From positions 1 to 39,929 of the forward strand of contig MWYZ01000072.1 of the NCBI GenBank assembly GCA_002050365.1: 39,929 nucleotides of DNA, in the 5' to 3' direction. Origin of the DNA: Acidobacteria bacterium 28-1 (GTDB taxonomy: Bacteria; Acidobacteriota; Blastocatellia; Pyrinomonadales; Pyrinomonadaceae). Under the pieces are notes generated by a model that was given only the letters and a program-made list of their open reading frames with translations, was not told the origin of the DNA and did not search any database. Made by a program: the position numbers and the translations under genes. Below, piece after piece: positions 23,946-30,674 of this stretch (positions are counted from its first letter, which is position 1; each line of letters opens with the position of its first letter).

Positions 23946-25370
23946 ATGAAAATTCAATTTGAGAAAACGGGTGTTGGAAAATCAATGACATTGATTTTTT
24001 CAATCGGTATAATTTTTCTTTCAATTGGCTGCGAGCCGCCTGCTCCGACCACTAATGCGACTGTTAATGCCAATACTGTAGCGGTAAATACTGCGGTAGC
24101 ACCTTCCAACTTATCTAACACAACGGTTCCGAACAAAGAATCGGAGGCAAAAATGCCTGTAACCCTGCCGGTGTTGGACGCGATGTTCAGCGACGAAAGT
24201 TTTGCGGGCGAACTAAAGTCGAAAATTCAATTAACCGATGAAGAAATTCAAAACTTGAAAAAATTCTCGCGTGAAGCGGTTTCAAATTTGAGCGAAAGGA
24301 ACGCGGAAGAAAATGTCGGTTCAACCCGCGCCGCAACGGAACGCGCCGACCGGCAGATTCGGGAAATTCTCGGCGAAGAAAAATCCGTAAAATTATTTGA
24401 ACTCGTTCGTCAAAGATGGGCAAACGGAGGCGAAGAAGCGAATAATTCTTCGGGCGATTCCAGCAATTCCGCCAAACCGAATTCAATTCCGACTGACACG
24501 CGCGTGGTCGTTAATGCGCCGGCTTATCGGATGGATATTTTTCAAGAAGGAAAACTCCTTAAATCCTATAAAATTGGCATCGGCTACCCGGAATTTCCTC
24601 TGCCGAGCGGGATACGAAAGGCGAATGCGATTATCTTTAATCCGACTTGGACACCGCCGGATGAGCCTTGGGTAAAAGGTAAAATCGAGGCTGGAAAAAT
24701 GGTCGCCGCCGGCAGCGAACAAAATCCTTTAGGACCGATTAAAATTCCAATCGGCTCGCCGTCGTTGATTCACGGCGGAAAATCGCCGGCTCGTTTGGGC
24801 AATTTCGCCTCGCACGGTTGTGTCGGGCTGACTAATGGGCAAGTTCAGGATTTCGCTGTGGAATTGGCGAAAGTTTCAGGCTTGGCGTTGACGACGGCGG
24901 ACGTCAAAAATTACGAAAAACAAAAAACTGAAACCAAAAATGTTAAGTTAGACAAATCAATTCCGGTTGAACTGCGTTATGAAACGATTGTCGTTGAAAA
25001 CGGTAAATTAAAAATTTACCGAGATGTCTATGAACGCGGCACGAATACGGAAGAAAACTTGCGCCGAGTGTTGGACAGTTATGGCGTTTCGCTTGACAGT
25101 TTGAAGCAACAAGACCGCGAAAAAATTCTCAAAGGCTTAACACAGATGGCGCTTGACGCGACTGGAAATGCGATTGAAACTAACGCTAGTTTGCAAAACA
25201 ACAATTCAAAAACTGACGCGAATAAAAATTCTAACAACTCCAAAAATACGAATATAAACGCTGACAATGGCAGTGTTACGCGCAATGTAAAAGGTAAAAA
25301 GGAAGTTTCGTTTGACCTTGCTGAATTAAAAGGTAAAGGTTATCCGGCTGCCGTTGGTATGACTCAGTAG
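23946..25370 (+). CDS. Lipoprotein L,D-transpeptidase (YkuD family)
   Basis: 474 residues. Lipobox ending at Cys29 (FLSIGC) after a hydrophobic segment. The first 185 residues form a helical domain and an Asn/Thr-rich linker. The YkuD domain lies about 185-330: VVVNAPAYRMDIFQEGKL, an HGG motif and the catalytic NFASHGCVGLTNG with Cys292. It would form 3-3 peptidoglycan crosslinks or attach proteins to the wall. A LysM-like or peptidoglycan-binding module is not evident; the C-terminal region (YERGTNTEENLRRV, then Asn/Lys-rich) is not recognised. AAGGA precedes the ATG by about 8 bases. Confidence 0.9.
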   Translation: MKIQFEKTGVGKSMTLIFSIGIIFLSIGCEPPAPTTNATVNANTVAVNTAVAPSNLSNTTVPNKESEAKMPVTLPVLDAMFSDESFAGELKSKIQLTDEEIQNLKKFSREAVSNLSERNAEENVGSTRAATERADRQIREILGEEKSVKLFELVRQRWANGGEEANNSSGDSSNSAKPNSIPTDTRVVVNAPAYRMDIFQEGKLLKSYKIGIGYPEFPLPSGIRKANAIIFNPTWTPPDEPWVKGKIEAGKMVAAGSEQNPLGPIKIPIGSPSLIHGGKSPARLGNFASHGCVGLTNGQVQDFAVELAKVSGLALTTADVKNYEKQKTETKNVKLDKSIPVELRYETIVVENGKLKIYRDVYERGTNTEENLRRVLDSYGVSLDSLKQQDREKILKGLTQMALDATGNAIETNASLQNNNSKTDANKNSNNSKNTNINADNGSVTRNVKGKKEVSFDLAELKGKGYPAAVGMTQ

Positions 25371-25392
25371 CATAAAATTGATAATGAGAAAT

Positions 25393-25417
25393 TTGGAGAT
25401 TGATCTTTTATCTCCAA
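25393..25417. terminator. Hairpin after the YkuD gene (perfect 8-bp stem)
   Basis: TTGGAGAT and ATCTCCAA pair around a 9-base loop, 23 bases after the YkuD stop, with no long T run. Probably part of the convergent termination region. Confidence 0.5.
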
Positions 25418-25427
25418 GTTAATTTAA

Positions 25428-25486
25428 AATTTCGGGTGTAAAGGTTATTGTTAATTTACAACAATCTTTACACTCGAAATTATTTT
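25428..25486 (+). terminator. Long hairpin with T tract between convergent genes
   Basis: AATTTCGGGTGTAAAG (25428) pairs with CTTTACACTCGAAATT (ending 25481), allowing one G-T, and T-rich sequence follows. It serves as a rho-independent terminator for the YkuD gene and, by its symmetry, possibly for the convergent DUF2270 gene. Confidence 0.65.
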
Positions 25487-25513
25487 TGCGGTAAATTTTG
25501 ATACGGAAAGTTA

Positions 25514-26497
25514 CTACACTTCGGTCGTGTGAATCGAGCGAATGCGGTGACGCGCTTTTTTTGAGCGTCTGATTGAGTTGCGGCGTTTTAAATTTGTTCC
25601 TGCCCAATCGGAGACCTGACGAAGCGGATGCCATTCAAAACTTTCAAGCGGCAAAACTTCACTCGAAGCGTCGCGCAGTTTCAGCGTCCCGAAAGCAACA
25701 AAAAATAACAAGGCATTGAAAATAAATCCCGTCAGGATAACCAGCCAACCGGGAGCAAGTCCGACTTGAGCGCGATTAATAAAAGTTTCCATATTTAATG
25801 CCGGAAACGGGTGCAGATAAACTTTTAGCGTCCAGCTTAAAGCCATCAGAACAAAAATCCAAACATAATTACTCCGAAGTCTTCTGCCGACGGCTTCCCA
25901 TTCGCTGATGGTAAAATGCGGCGAGAGCAAATCTGCCGAGATATGTTCAGCCCATTCCTTGTCGGGCGGCATCGCTTGGTGCGAAAGCATCGGCGCAAAA
26001 TATCCGGTTTCAAGAACTCGCACGCGGTTTGCCCAAACTTCGTAATAGCGGTAACGACGGGCTTCCATAAAAAGAAAAATTAAAAGAAGAATCGAATTTA
26101 TCGGAATGGCAAAATGCGGATTGTCGGGCGAACTGAAAACGAAGGAAAGCGTCGCGCCGGCGGTAATTACAGCCCAATTGGTAGTTGCGTCAAGTCGCGT
26201 GCGCCACACGTTTGAACGTTGAACTTCGCCTCGATAAAAATGCACGAGTGCAGTATTAAATTCCGCCGGCGCAAGTTTTTGAGGCAGGGAAAGCGGCGTG
26301 GTTATTGGCTTTTGACTGCGGGCGCGGACTTCTTCGGCGAGCGATAAAAAATCTGCGTTTCCGTTTTCTGATTTGGGTTGTTTGTCGGGTGAATCGGTGA
26401 TTGTTTCACTGGTGAACCGAACTTCGTTTTTCATAGCTCTTTGGGGAAAGATTGGAGAAAGCGACATACTTTGTTTTTCCCTTTTAAGATTTATCAT
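25514..26497 (-). CDS. DUF2270 membrane protein
   Basis: 327 residues. It matches DUF2270 by ALVHFYRGEVQRSNVWRTRLDATTNWAV, FMEARRYRYYEVWANRVRVLE and a C-terminal pair of spans. Four membrane segments are visible at roughly 110-125, 130-147, 215-232 and 253-273. The N-terminal 80 residues and the basic C-terminal tail (LKRRNSIRRSKKARH) are cytoplasmic. Function unknown. Start is uncertain: ATG 26497 is used, with 26467 possible. Confidence 0.88.
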   Translation of the reverse strand: MINLKREKQSMSLSPIFPQRAMKNEVRFTSETITDSPDKQPKSENGNADFLSLAEEVRARSQKPITTPLSLPQKLAPAEFNTALVHFYRGEVQRSNVWRTRLDATTNWAVITAGATLSFVFSSPDNPHFAIPINSILLLIFLFMEARRYRYYEVWANRVRVLETGYFAPMLSHQAMPPDKEWAEHISADLLSPHFTISEWEAVGRRLRSNYVWIFVLMALSWTLKVYLHPFPALNMETFINRAQVGLAPGWLVILTGFIFNALLFFVAFGTLKLRDASSEVLPLESFEWHPLRQVSDWAGTNLKRRNSIRRSKKARHRIRSIHTTEV

Positions 26498-26624
26498 TTT
26501 CGGGCTTCTTCTGCAAGAAAATCAAGGAAATTCAATAAAATTTATTAACTTCGCGCGGCTTGACAGTTCGGTTTCGGAAACCTATATTTTTGTTTGCGCT
26601 GACGTTCAGCTAAAATAATTTTTG

Positions 26625-27095
26625 ATGTTTGAACAAGACGAATTTTGGATGCGAAAGGCGATTGAAACTGCCACCGCTGCTGGAAATTTAAATGAAGTTC
26701 CGGTTGGCGCGTGTTTGATTGACAATCAGCGTGAACTTCTGGCAATTGCCGGAAACCGCACAATTACAACGAGCGACCCGACGGCGCACGCCGAAATTTT
26801 AGTTCTGCGAGAGGCTGCAGCATTAATCGGCAATTATCGGTTGACTGAAACCGTCCTTTATACGACGATAGAACCTTGCACGATGTGCGCGGGCGCACTC
26901 GTTAATGCGCGTATTAAACGATTAGTATTCGGAGCGCACGACGAACGATTTGGCGCAGTTGAAAGCGTTTATCAAATTTGCAACACGAGTTCTTTGAACC
27001 ACAAAATCGAAATTACATCAGGCGTTTTGGCTGAAGATTGCCGGCGATTGATGCAGGAATTCTTTAAAGGGAAAAGGAGAAAGGCAAAAGGATAA
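26625..27095 (+). CDS. tadA: tRNA adenosine deaminase (A34 to I34)
   Basis: 156 residues from ATG 26625; the TTG one codon upstream gives no advantage. It converts the wobble adenosine of tRNA-Arg(ACG) to inosine. Zinc-site motifs TAHAEI (His55, Glu57) and PCTMCAGAL (Cys85, Cys88) are intact, with NEVPVGAC near the N-terminus. The last nine residues and the stop codon lie in a heptamer array, so the KGKRRKAKG tail is repeat-derived. The gene is followed by a tRNA-Ser gene after a hairpin array. Confidence 0.96.
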   Translation: MFEQDEFWMRKAIETATAAGNLNEVPVGACLIDNQRELLAIAGNRTITTSDPTAHAEILVLREAAALIGNYRLTETVLYTTIEPCTMCAGALVNARIKRLVFGAHDERFGAVESVYQICNTSSLNHKIEITSGVLAEDCRRLMQEFFKGKRRKAKG

Positions 27096-27136
27096 AGTTC
27101 TAATTTTATTCTTTATCCTTTCGCCTTTCTCCTTTC
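27066..27136. repeat. Heptamer (AAAGGAT type) inverted array at the tadA 3' end
   Basis: Left arm 27066-27097 is AAAGGGA, AAAGGAG, AAAGGCA, AAAGGAT, AAAG. Right arm 27111-27136 is the inverse (CTTTATCC, TTTCGCC, TTTCTCC). It spans the tadA stop and ends 7 bases before tRNA-Ser(CGA). Confidence 0.85.
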
Positions 27137-27142
27137 AATCGC

Positions 27143-27232
27143 GGAGAGGTCGCATAGTGGCTTAGTGCACCGGTCTCGAAAATCGGAGTGCCTTAACGGG
27201 TACCGTGGGTTCAAATCCCACCCTCTCCGCCA
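27143..27232 (+). tRNA. tRNA-Ser (anticodon CGA)
   Basis: 90 nt with encoded CCA. Acceptor GGAGAGG pairs with CCTCTCC, discriminator G. The anticodon stem CCGGT/ATCGG encloses loop CTCGAAA, giving anticodon CGA (serine UCG). A long variable arm and the T-arm GTGGG-TTCAAAT-CCCAC fit a class II serine tRNA. Confidence 0.93.
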
Positions 27233-27238
27233 CTTCTT

Positions 27239-27270
27239 AAAGGCGAAAGGATAAAGGGGGAAGGCGAAAA
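27239..27270. repeat. Heptamer (AAAGGCG/AAAGGAT) array, left bracket of the four-helix gene
   Basis: AAAGGCG AAAGGAT AAAGGGG GAAGGCG AAAA. It ends at the TTG start of the four-helix-bundle gene, and its GGAAGG is the only plausible ribosome site. The inverse lies at 27632-27652. Confidence 0.75.
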
Positions 27271-27272
27271 AT

Positions 27273-27629
27273 TTGGTTAATGAAGATTTGAGAGTTAGGA
27301 CAAAGGATTTTGCCATTCGCATAGTTAGACTTTTTGCCGCTTTACCGAAAACTACGGAAGCGCAGGTTTTGGGTAAGCAAGTTTTACGTTGCGGGACTTC
27401 GGTCGGCGCACAATATCGAGAGGCGCAGCACGCAAAATCAGATGCAGATTTTATTAGTAAAATCGAAGGTTCTTTACAAGAATTAGAAGAAACGGCTTAT
27501 TGGTTGGAATTAATTGATGTACTTAATATATTTAATTCGGAGAAATTACAGCCGATACGCCAAGAAACAAAAGAGTTAATAGCAATTTTCGTAACAATTG
27601 CTAAAAAGGTTAAAGAGCTAAAGAATTAA
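27273..27629 (+). CDS. Four-helix-bundle protein (S23 / 23S-IVS protein family)
   Basis: 118 residues, TTG start. Family features: RTKDFAIRIVRLFAALPKT at the start, QVLRCGTSVGAQYREAQHAKS and DFISKIEGSLQELEETAYWLELI, with an amphipathic helical C-terminus. These small proteins are encoded in 23S rRNA intervening sequences of Leptospira and others and elsewhere as solitary genes; they form pentamers and may bind nucleic acid. Function is unknown. Here the gene lies between two tRNA-Ser genes and is bracketed by inverted heptamer arrays, a setting that suggests insertion rather than an operon. Confidence 0.88.
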   Translation: MVNEDLRVRTKDFAIRIVRLFAALPKTTEAQVLGKQVLRCGTSVGAQYREAQHAKSDADFISKIEGSLQELEETAYWLELIDVLNIFNSEKLQPIRQETKELIAIFVTIAKKVKELKN

Positions 27630-27631
27630 TT

Positions 27632-27652
27632 TTTCCTTTCGCCTTTATCCTT
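27632..27652. repeat. Heptamer array (CTTTCGC/CTTTATC), right bracket of the four-helix gene
   Basis: CCTTTCGCCTTTATCCTTTA is the inverse of the array at 27239-27270 and precedes tRNA-Ser(GGA) by about 10 bases. Confidence 0.7.
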
Positions 27653-27661
27653 TACACTTTC

Positions 27662-27752
27662 GGAAGGGTGCAAGAGCGGTTGAATTGGCTACATTGGAAA
27701 TGTAGTGAACCTCAAAAGGGTTCCGTGGGTTCGAATCCCACCCTTTCCGCCA
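27662..27752 (+). tRNA. tRNA-Ser (anticodon GGA)
   Basis: 91 nt with encoded CCA. Acceptor GGAAGGG pairs with CCTTTCC (one G-T). Anticodon stem CTACA/TGTAG holds loop TTGGAAA, so anticodon GGA (serine UCC/UCU). The long variable arm and the T-arm GTGGG-TTCGAAT-CCCAC fit serine tRNA. Confidence 0.93.
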
Positions 27753-27764
27753 GACTATAAGTAG

Positions 27765-27826
27765 AAAGGCTGAAGGATAAAGGATAAAGTTTTGAATTTA
27801 TTTTTATCCTTTATCCTTCAGCCTTT
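27765..27826. repeat. Heptamer inverted array with perfect 24-bp arms before the SRP RNA
   Basis: 27765-27788 (AAAGGCTGAAGGATAAAGGA and onward) and 27803-27826 are exact inverses with a 14-base loop. It lies between tRNA-Ser(GGA) and the SRP RNA. Confidence 0.88.
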
Positions 27827-27833
27827 AAGATAT

Positions 27834-27933
27834 GGCTTCAGACTCCGCACAAGGTTTGAGTTGTGAACTCCGCTAGACGAGGAATCGAGCAACGGCAGCA
27901 ATTTCAGCTTGTGTTGCGGTTAAGTCTGAAGCC
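27834..27933 (+). ncRNA. ffs: Signal recognition particle RNA (bacterial small type)
   Basis: About 100 nt. The terminal stem GGCTTCAGACT/AGTCTGAAGCC is perfect. The apical domain is SRP-specific: GTGAACTCCGCTAGAC, then the GGAA tetraloop closed by CGA/TCG (27881-27884), then GAGCAACGG for the asymmetric Ffh-binding loop. It binds Ffh and targets membrane proteins co-translationally. A run of T follows at 27938-27943 as terminator. An open frame starting inside this gene at 27863 is an artefact of the RNA. Confidence 0.85.
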
Positions 27934-28048
27934 TCCCCTTTTTAAAACAAATAAAATTTTTCTTTATAAACCAACTTTTCAAAACTTGGAAGATAGAAGT
28001 TTGTTTGCTATTTTCATAACAACATTATTTTTCAGGAGAACAATTTTT

Positions 28049-28336
28049 ATGGCAAATGAATTAGAGGACCGCGGACGGGCTTTGGAGAACGAGTATTTTC
28101 ACCGGAAAGAGCAGGAGCTTATCGAAAAAATGAAGTCAAAATTGAGCACGGAAAATGTTCAAACTACAGAGATGAATTGTCCAAAATGCGACGGCAAATT
28201 GGTTGAAACCGAATACGAAAATATCAAAATTGATGTTTGCAACAGTTGCACAGGTGTCTGGTTCGATGCCGGAGAACTTGCGCAAATCGTTGAAAAAGAC
28301 GAAAACAGCAGCTGGTTCGGAAGAATGTTTAAGTGA
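28049..28336 (+). CDS. Zinc-ribbon (zf-TFIIB-like) protein
   Basis: 95 residues from ATG 28049, with AGGAGA 8-9 bases upstream. It has an N-terminal charged helix, then a zinc ribbon: MNCPKCDGKLVETEYENIKI and DVCNSCTGVWFDAGELAQIV. The CPKC...CNSC quartet and GVWFD-GEL are the zf-TFIIB (YfgJ-like) signature. It probably binds zinc and nucleic acid or acts as a small regulator; function uncharacterised. It follows the SRP RNA terminator and has its own leader. Confidence 0.85.
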   Translation: MANELEDRGRALENEYFHRKEQELIEKMKSKLSTENVQTTEMNCPKCDGKLVETEYENIKIDVCNSCTGVWFDAGELAQIVEKDENSSWFGRMFK

Positions 28337-28348
28337 AGAGGAATATTA

Positions 28349-28378
28349 ACCACAGATGAATACAGATAAACGCAGATT
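28349..28378 (+). repeat. CACAGATGAATACAGATAAACG-type interspersed motif overlapping the esterase start
   Basis: An ACCACAGATGAATACAGATA pattern with CAGAT spacing; similar degenerate text is at 19288-19325. The esterase ATG is inside it. Whether it is a repeat or chance cannot be decided from two copies. Confidence 0.35.
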
Positions 28379-29249
28379 TTACAATTATGTTTTGGGGCTG
28401 ATTTTTGTTTTAGGTTTAGCTTGTTCCTTTCAAGGGCAACAGGCACAACCGAAAATTGCGCTTCCGACTACGGTTGAAAATCATAAACTGAACAGCAAGT
28501 TAATGGCGCGTGAAATGCCCTACCGCGTCGTTCTGCCGATTAATTATAAATCGGAAAAAGCACAGCGTTACCCCGTTATATACCTTCTTCACGGTTTGAC
28601 GGGACATTTTGATAATTGGACGGACAAATCGAAACTCGCCGAATACGCGGCGAAATACGATTACATGATCGTTACGCCCGAAGGCAATAATGGCTGGTAT
28701 TCCGACAGCGCGACAATTCCGAACGACCGTTACGAAACTTACATCACGCAAGAACTTATTCCCGAAATTGATAAAAATTTCCGCACGGTTGCCGACCGCA
28801 ATCATCGCGCCGTCGCCGGACTTTCGATGGGCGGTTATGGCTCAATCAAATTCGGTTTGAAAAACGCGGAAATGTTCGCACTCGTCGGCTCGTTTAGCGG
28901 CGCACTCGGCGCGGCTAGCTGGACTGAAAAGGAAATTGGTACAAAAGGTTTTATTGCTCAATCACTTGTCGGTGTCTATGGTGCGACTGACAGCCGTACG
29001 CGGCAGGAAAACGATATTTTCAAAATACTCAGGGAAATGCCCGCCGATAAAATTAAAAATCTGCCCTTCGTTTATCTCGATTGTGGCACGGAAGATTTTT
29101 TGATAAACAACAACCGCGATTTCGTAAATTTGCTTCTTGAAAGGAAAGTTAAACACGAATTTCGACAACTGCCGGGCGGACACGATTGGAAATTTTGGGA
29201 CGCGCAAATTCAAGAATTTTTAGAGTTGAGCGAAAAATTTATTAAATAG
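28356..29249 (+). CDS. Secreted esterase D-like alpha/beta hydrolase
   Basis: 297 residues. The signal-type hydrophobic stretch is VLGLIFVLGLACSF. The esterase core: YPVIYLLHGLTGHFDNW with the oxyanion Gly, nucleophile Ser157 in GLSMGGYGS, Asp in LDCGTEDF and His in GGHDWKFW. It belongs to the esterase D / tributyrin-esterase family and would hydrolyse acyl esters outside the cytoplasm. The start ATG and first residues (MNTDKRRF) coincide with the CACAGATGAATACAGATAAACG motif; if that is repeat-derived, the native start could be the later TTG or GTG in VLGL. A secreted unknown protein follows after 10 bp. Confidence 0.85.
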   Translation: MNTDKRRFYNYVLGLIFVLGLACSFQGQQAQPKIALPTTVENHKLNSKLMAREMPYRVVLPINYKSEKAQRYPVIYLLHGLTGHFDNWTDKSKLAEYAAKYDYMIVTPEGNNGWYSDSATIPNDRYETYITQELIPEIDKNFRTVADRNHRAVAGLSMGGYGSIKFGLKNAEMFALVGSFSGALGAASWTEKEIGTKGFIAQSLVGVYGATDSRTRQENDIFKILREMPADKIKNLPFVYLDCGTEDFLINNNRDFVNLLLERKVKHEFRQLPGGHDWKFWDAQIQEFLELSEKFIK

Positions 29250-29259
29250 TCCGAGAAAA

Positions 29260-29715
29260 ATGTTAAAGAAGATAATTTACATAAGTTTAATAATTTTAGC
29301 CGGATTCAGTTCTTTAGTTTTTGCTCAAGAAAAAACGGTTGTGGGCGACGCGGACGCCAAGAAAATGCTGCTCGGCAAGCATCTTTTATCTCTTCAGTGG
29401 ATTAGCTGGGATTATTTCGGCACGACAAACATTACTAACAAGGCCGGCGTTCTATACCTTAAAGGCGAGCAAAAGCAGCACGGCGGCAGTGATTTTGTAA
29501 AAATTGACGGAACGATTACGTCAATTGATAAAAAAGAATTTAAGTTTGAAGGCACAATCGTTACACAAATCAGCTATATCAACGGCGGCAAACCTTGCAC
29601 GCGTTCGGGTGAGATAAATTTTGCCATAACGGGAAAACGAAAATACTGGCGACTGCAAGAAATGACCAATCCGTGCGACGAAGCGGTTGATTACGTTGAT
29701 ATTTACTTTCGGTAA
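29260..29715 (+). CDS. Secreted protein of unknown function
   Basis: 151 residues, signal peptide cleaved near residue 22 (LIILAGFSSLVFA). Mature part begins QEKTVVGDADAKKMLLGKHLLSLQWISWDYFG, then a beta-rich body with two Cys (GGKPCTRSG and TNPCDEA) that could form a disulphide, ending VDYVDIYF. Not recognised. GAG stands before the ATG, 10 bp after the esterase stop, so probably one transcript. Confidence 0.7.
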   Translation: MLKKIIYISLIILAGFSSLVFAQEKTVVGDADAKKMLLGKHLLSLQWISWDYFGTTNITNKAGVLYLKGEQKQHGGSDFVKIDGTITSIDKKEFKFEGTIVTQISYINGGKPCTRSGEINFAITGKRKYWRLQEMTNPCDEAVDYVDIYFR

Positions 29716-29833
29716 AAACTGAAGGCGAGCCTGCGCGAGTCCGCTATTCGCCGGGACAGCGCGAATAAATTTTATCGAAATTTATTGATTGCTGATGCAA
29801 TCATTGCAAACTCGCGTAACGCGCTCCGACTAT

Positions 29834-30595
29834 ATGCTCAATTTCGCAATTGAAACCGTCCGTGAAGCCGGACAAATTTTGCTTGAACGATTCGGGCGCA
29901 AAATAACCATCACAAAAAAAGGCGACATCAATCTCGTAACGGAAGCAGATTTAGCTTCCGAGAAATTAATTATCGAAAAAATCTGTTCTCACTATCCGAA
30001 ACACGCAATTTTAGCGGAAGAATCGGGCGCATCGGTACTTAATGGTGAAAGCGAATGGAAATGGATTATTGACCCGCTCGACGGCACGACTAATTACGCG
30101 CACGGTTATCCGTGTTTTTGCGTCACCATTGCGCTTGAACACAAAGGAGAAATTGTTCTCGGCATAACCTTTGACCCGACGCGCGATGAATTGTTTGCGG
30201 CGGAAAAGGGAAACGGGGCGACATTGAACGGCAGACAAATCAGCGTTTCGGAAACCCAAAGTTTGAGCGACGGGCTTCTGGTTACGGGTTTTCCTTACGA
30301 CACCAGAGAGCGCGACAATTTTACCCGACATTTTACCGATTTTACCTACAAATCTCGCGGCATCAGGCGTGACGGCTCGGCGGCGATTGATATGGCGTAT
30401 GTCGCTTGCGGACGCTTTGACGGGTTTTGGGAAGAAGGACTACACCCTTGGGACGTCGCGGCGGGCGTTTTGTTGATTGAAGAAGCCGGCGGACTAGTTT
30501 CTTATTACGACGACTCGAAATTCAGCATTTACAAGCCGCCGATTTGCGCGAGCAATAAATTAATTCACGCGGAAATGCTGGAAGTCCTGAAATAA
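29834..30595 (+). CDS. suhB: Inositol monophosphatase family protein
   Basis: 253 residues from ATG 29834; the 15-residue longer frame is not conserved. It dephosphorylates inositol-1-phosphate or related sugar phosphates with Mg2+. Metal-site motifs: AEESG, DPLDGTTN (Asp80, Asp83) and HPWDVAAG (Asp207). GSAAIDMAYVACGRFDGFWE is characteristic. The family also covers histidinol phosphatase, so the substrate is not fixed. A degenerate partial copy of its 3' end lies at 32707-32911. Confidence 0.92.
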   Translation: MLNFAIETVREAGQILLERFGRKITITKKGDINLVTEADLASEKLIIEKICSHYPKHAILAEESGASVLNGESEWKWIIDPLDGTTNYAHGYPCFCVTIALEHKGEIVLGITFDPTRDELFAAEKGNGATLNGRQISVSETQSLSDGLLVTGFPYDTRERDNFTRHFTDFTYKSRGIRRDGSAAIDMAYVACGRFDGFWEEGLHPWDVAAGVLLIEEAGGLVSYYDDSKFSIYKPPICASNKLIHAEMLEVLK

Positions 30596-30674
30596 AATTA
30601 CGAATTTCAAATTACGAATTACTCGGTTGAATATTGTTTCATTCGTAATTCGTAAGTGATAATTCGTAATTTTA
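30595..30674. repeat. ATTACGA-type inverted array between convergent stops
   Basis: AATTACGAATTTCAAATTACG (30597-) and its inverse (ATTCGTAATTCGTAAGTGAT and on to 30674) form a hairpin between the monophosphatase and the VCBS-like protein. The same arrangement recurs at 32912-32983. Confidence 0.78.

Noticed and set aside
27113..27322. Open frame antisense to tRNA-Ser(CGA), containing GWDLNPRYP
   Set aside because: A known kind of misannotation: the peptide is the antisense translation of a tRNA gene.
27863..28048. N-terminal extension of the zinc-ribbon protein
   Set aside because: It reads through the SRP RNA; a proper ribosome site and ATG are at 28049.
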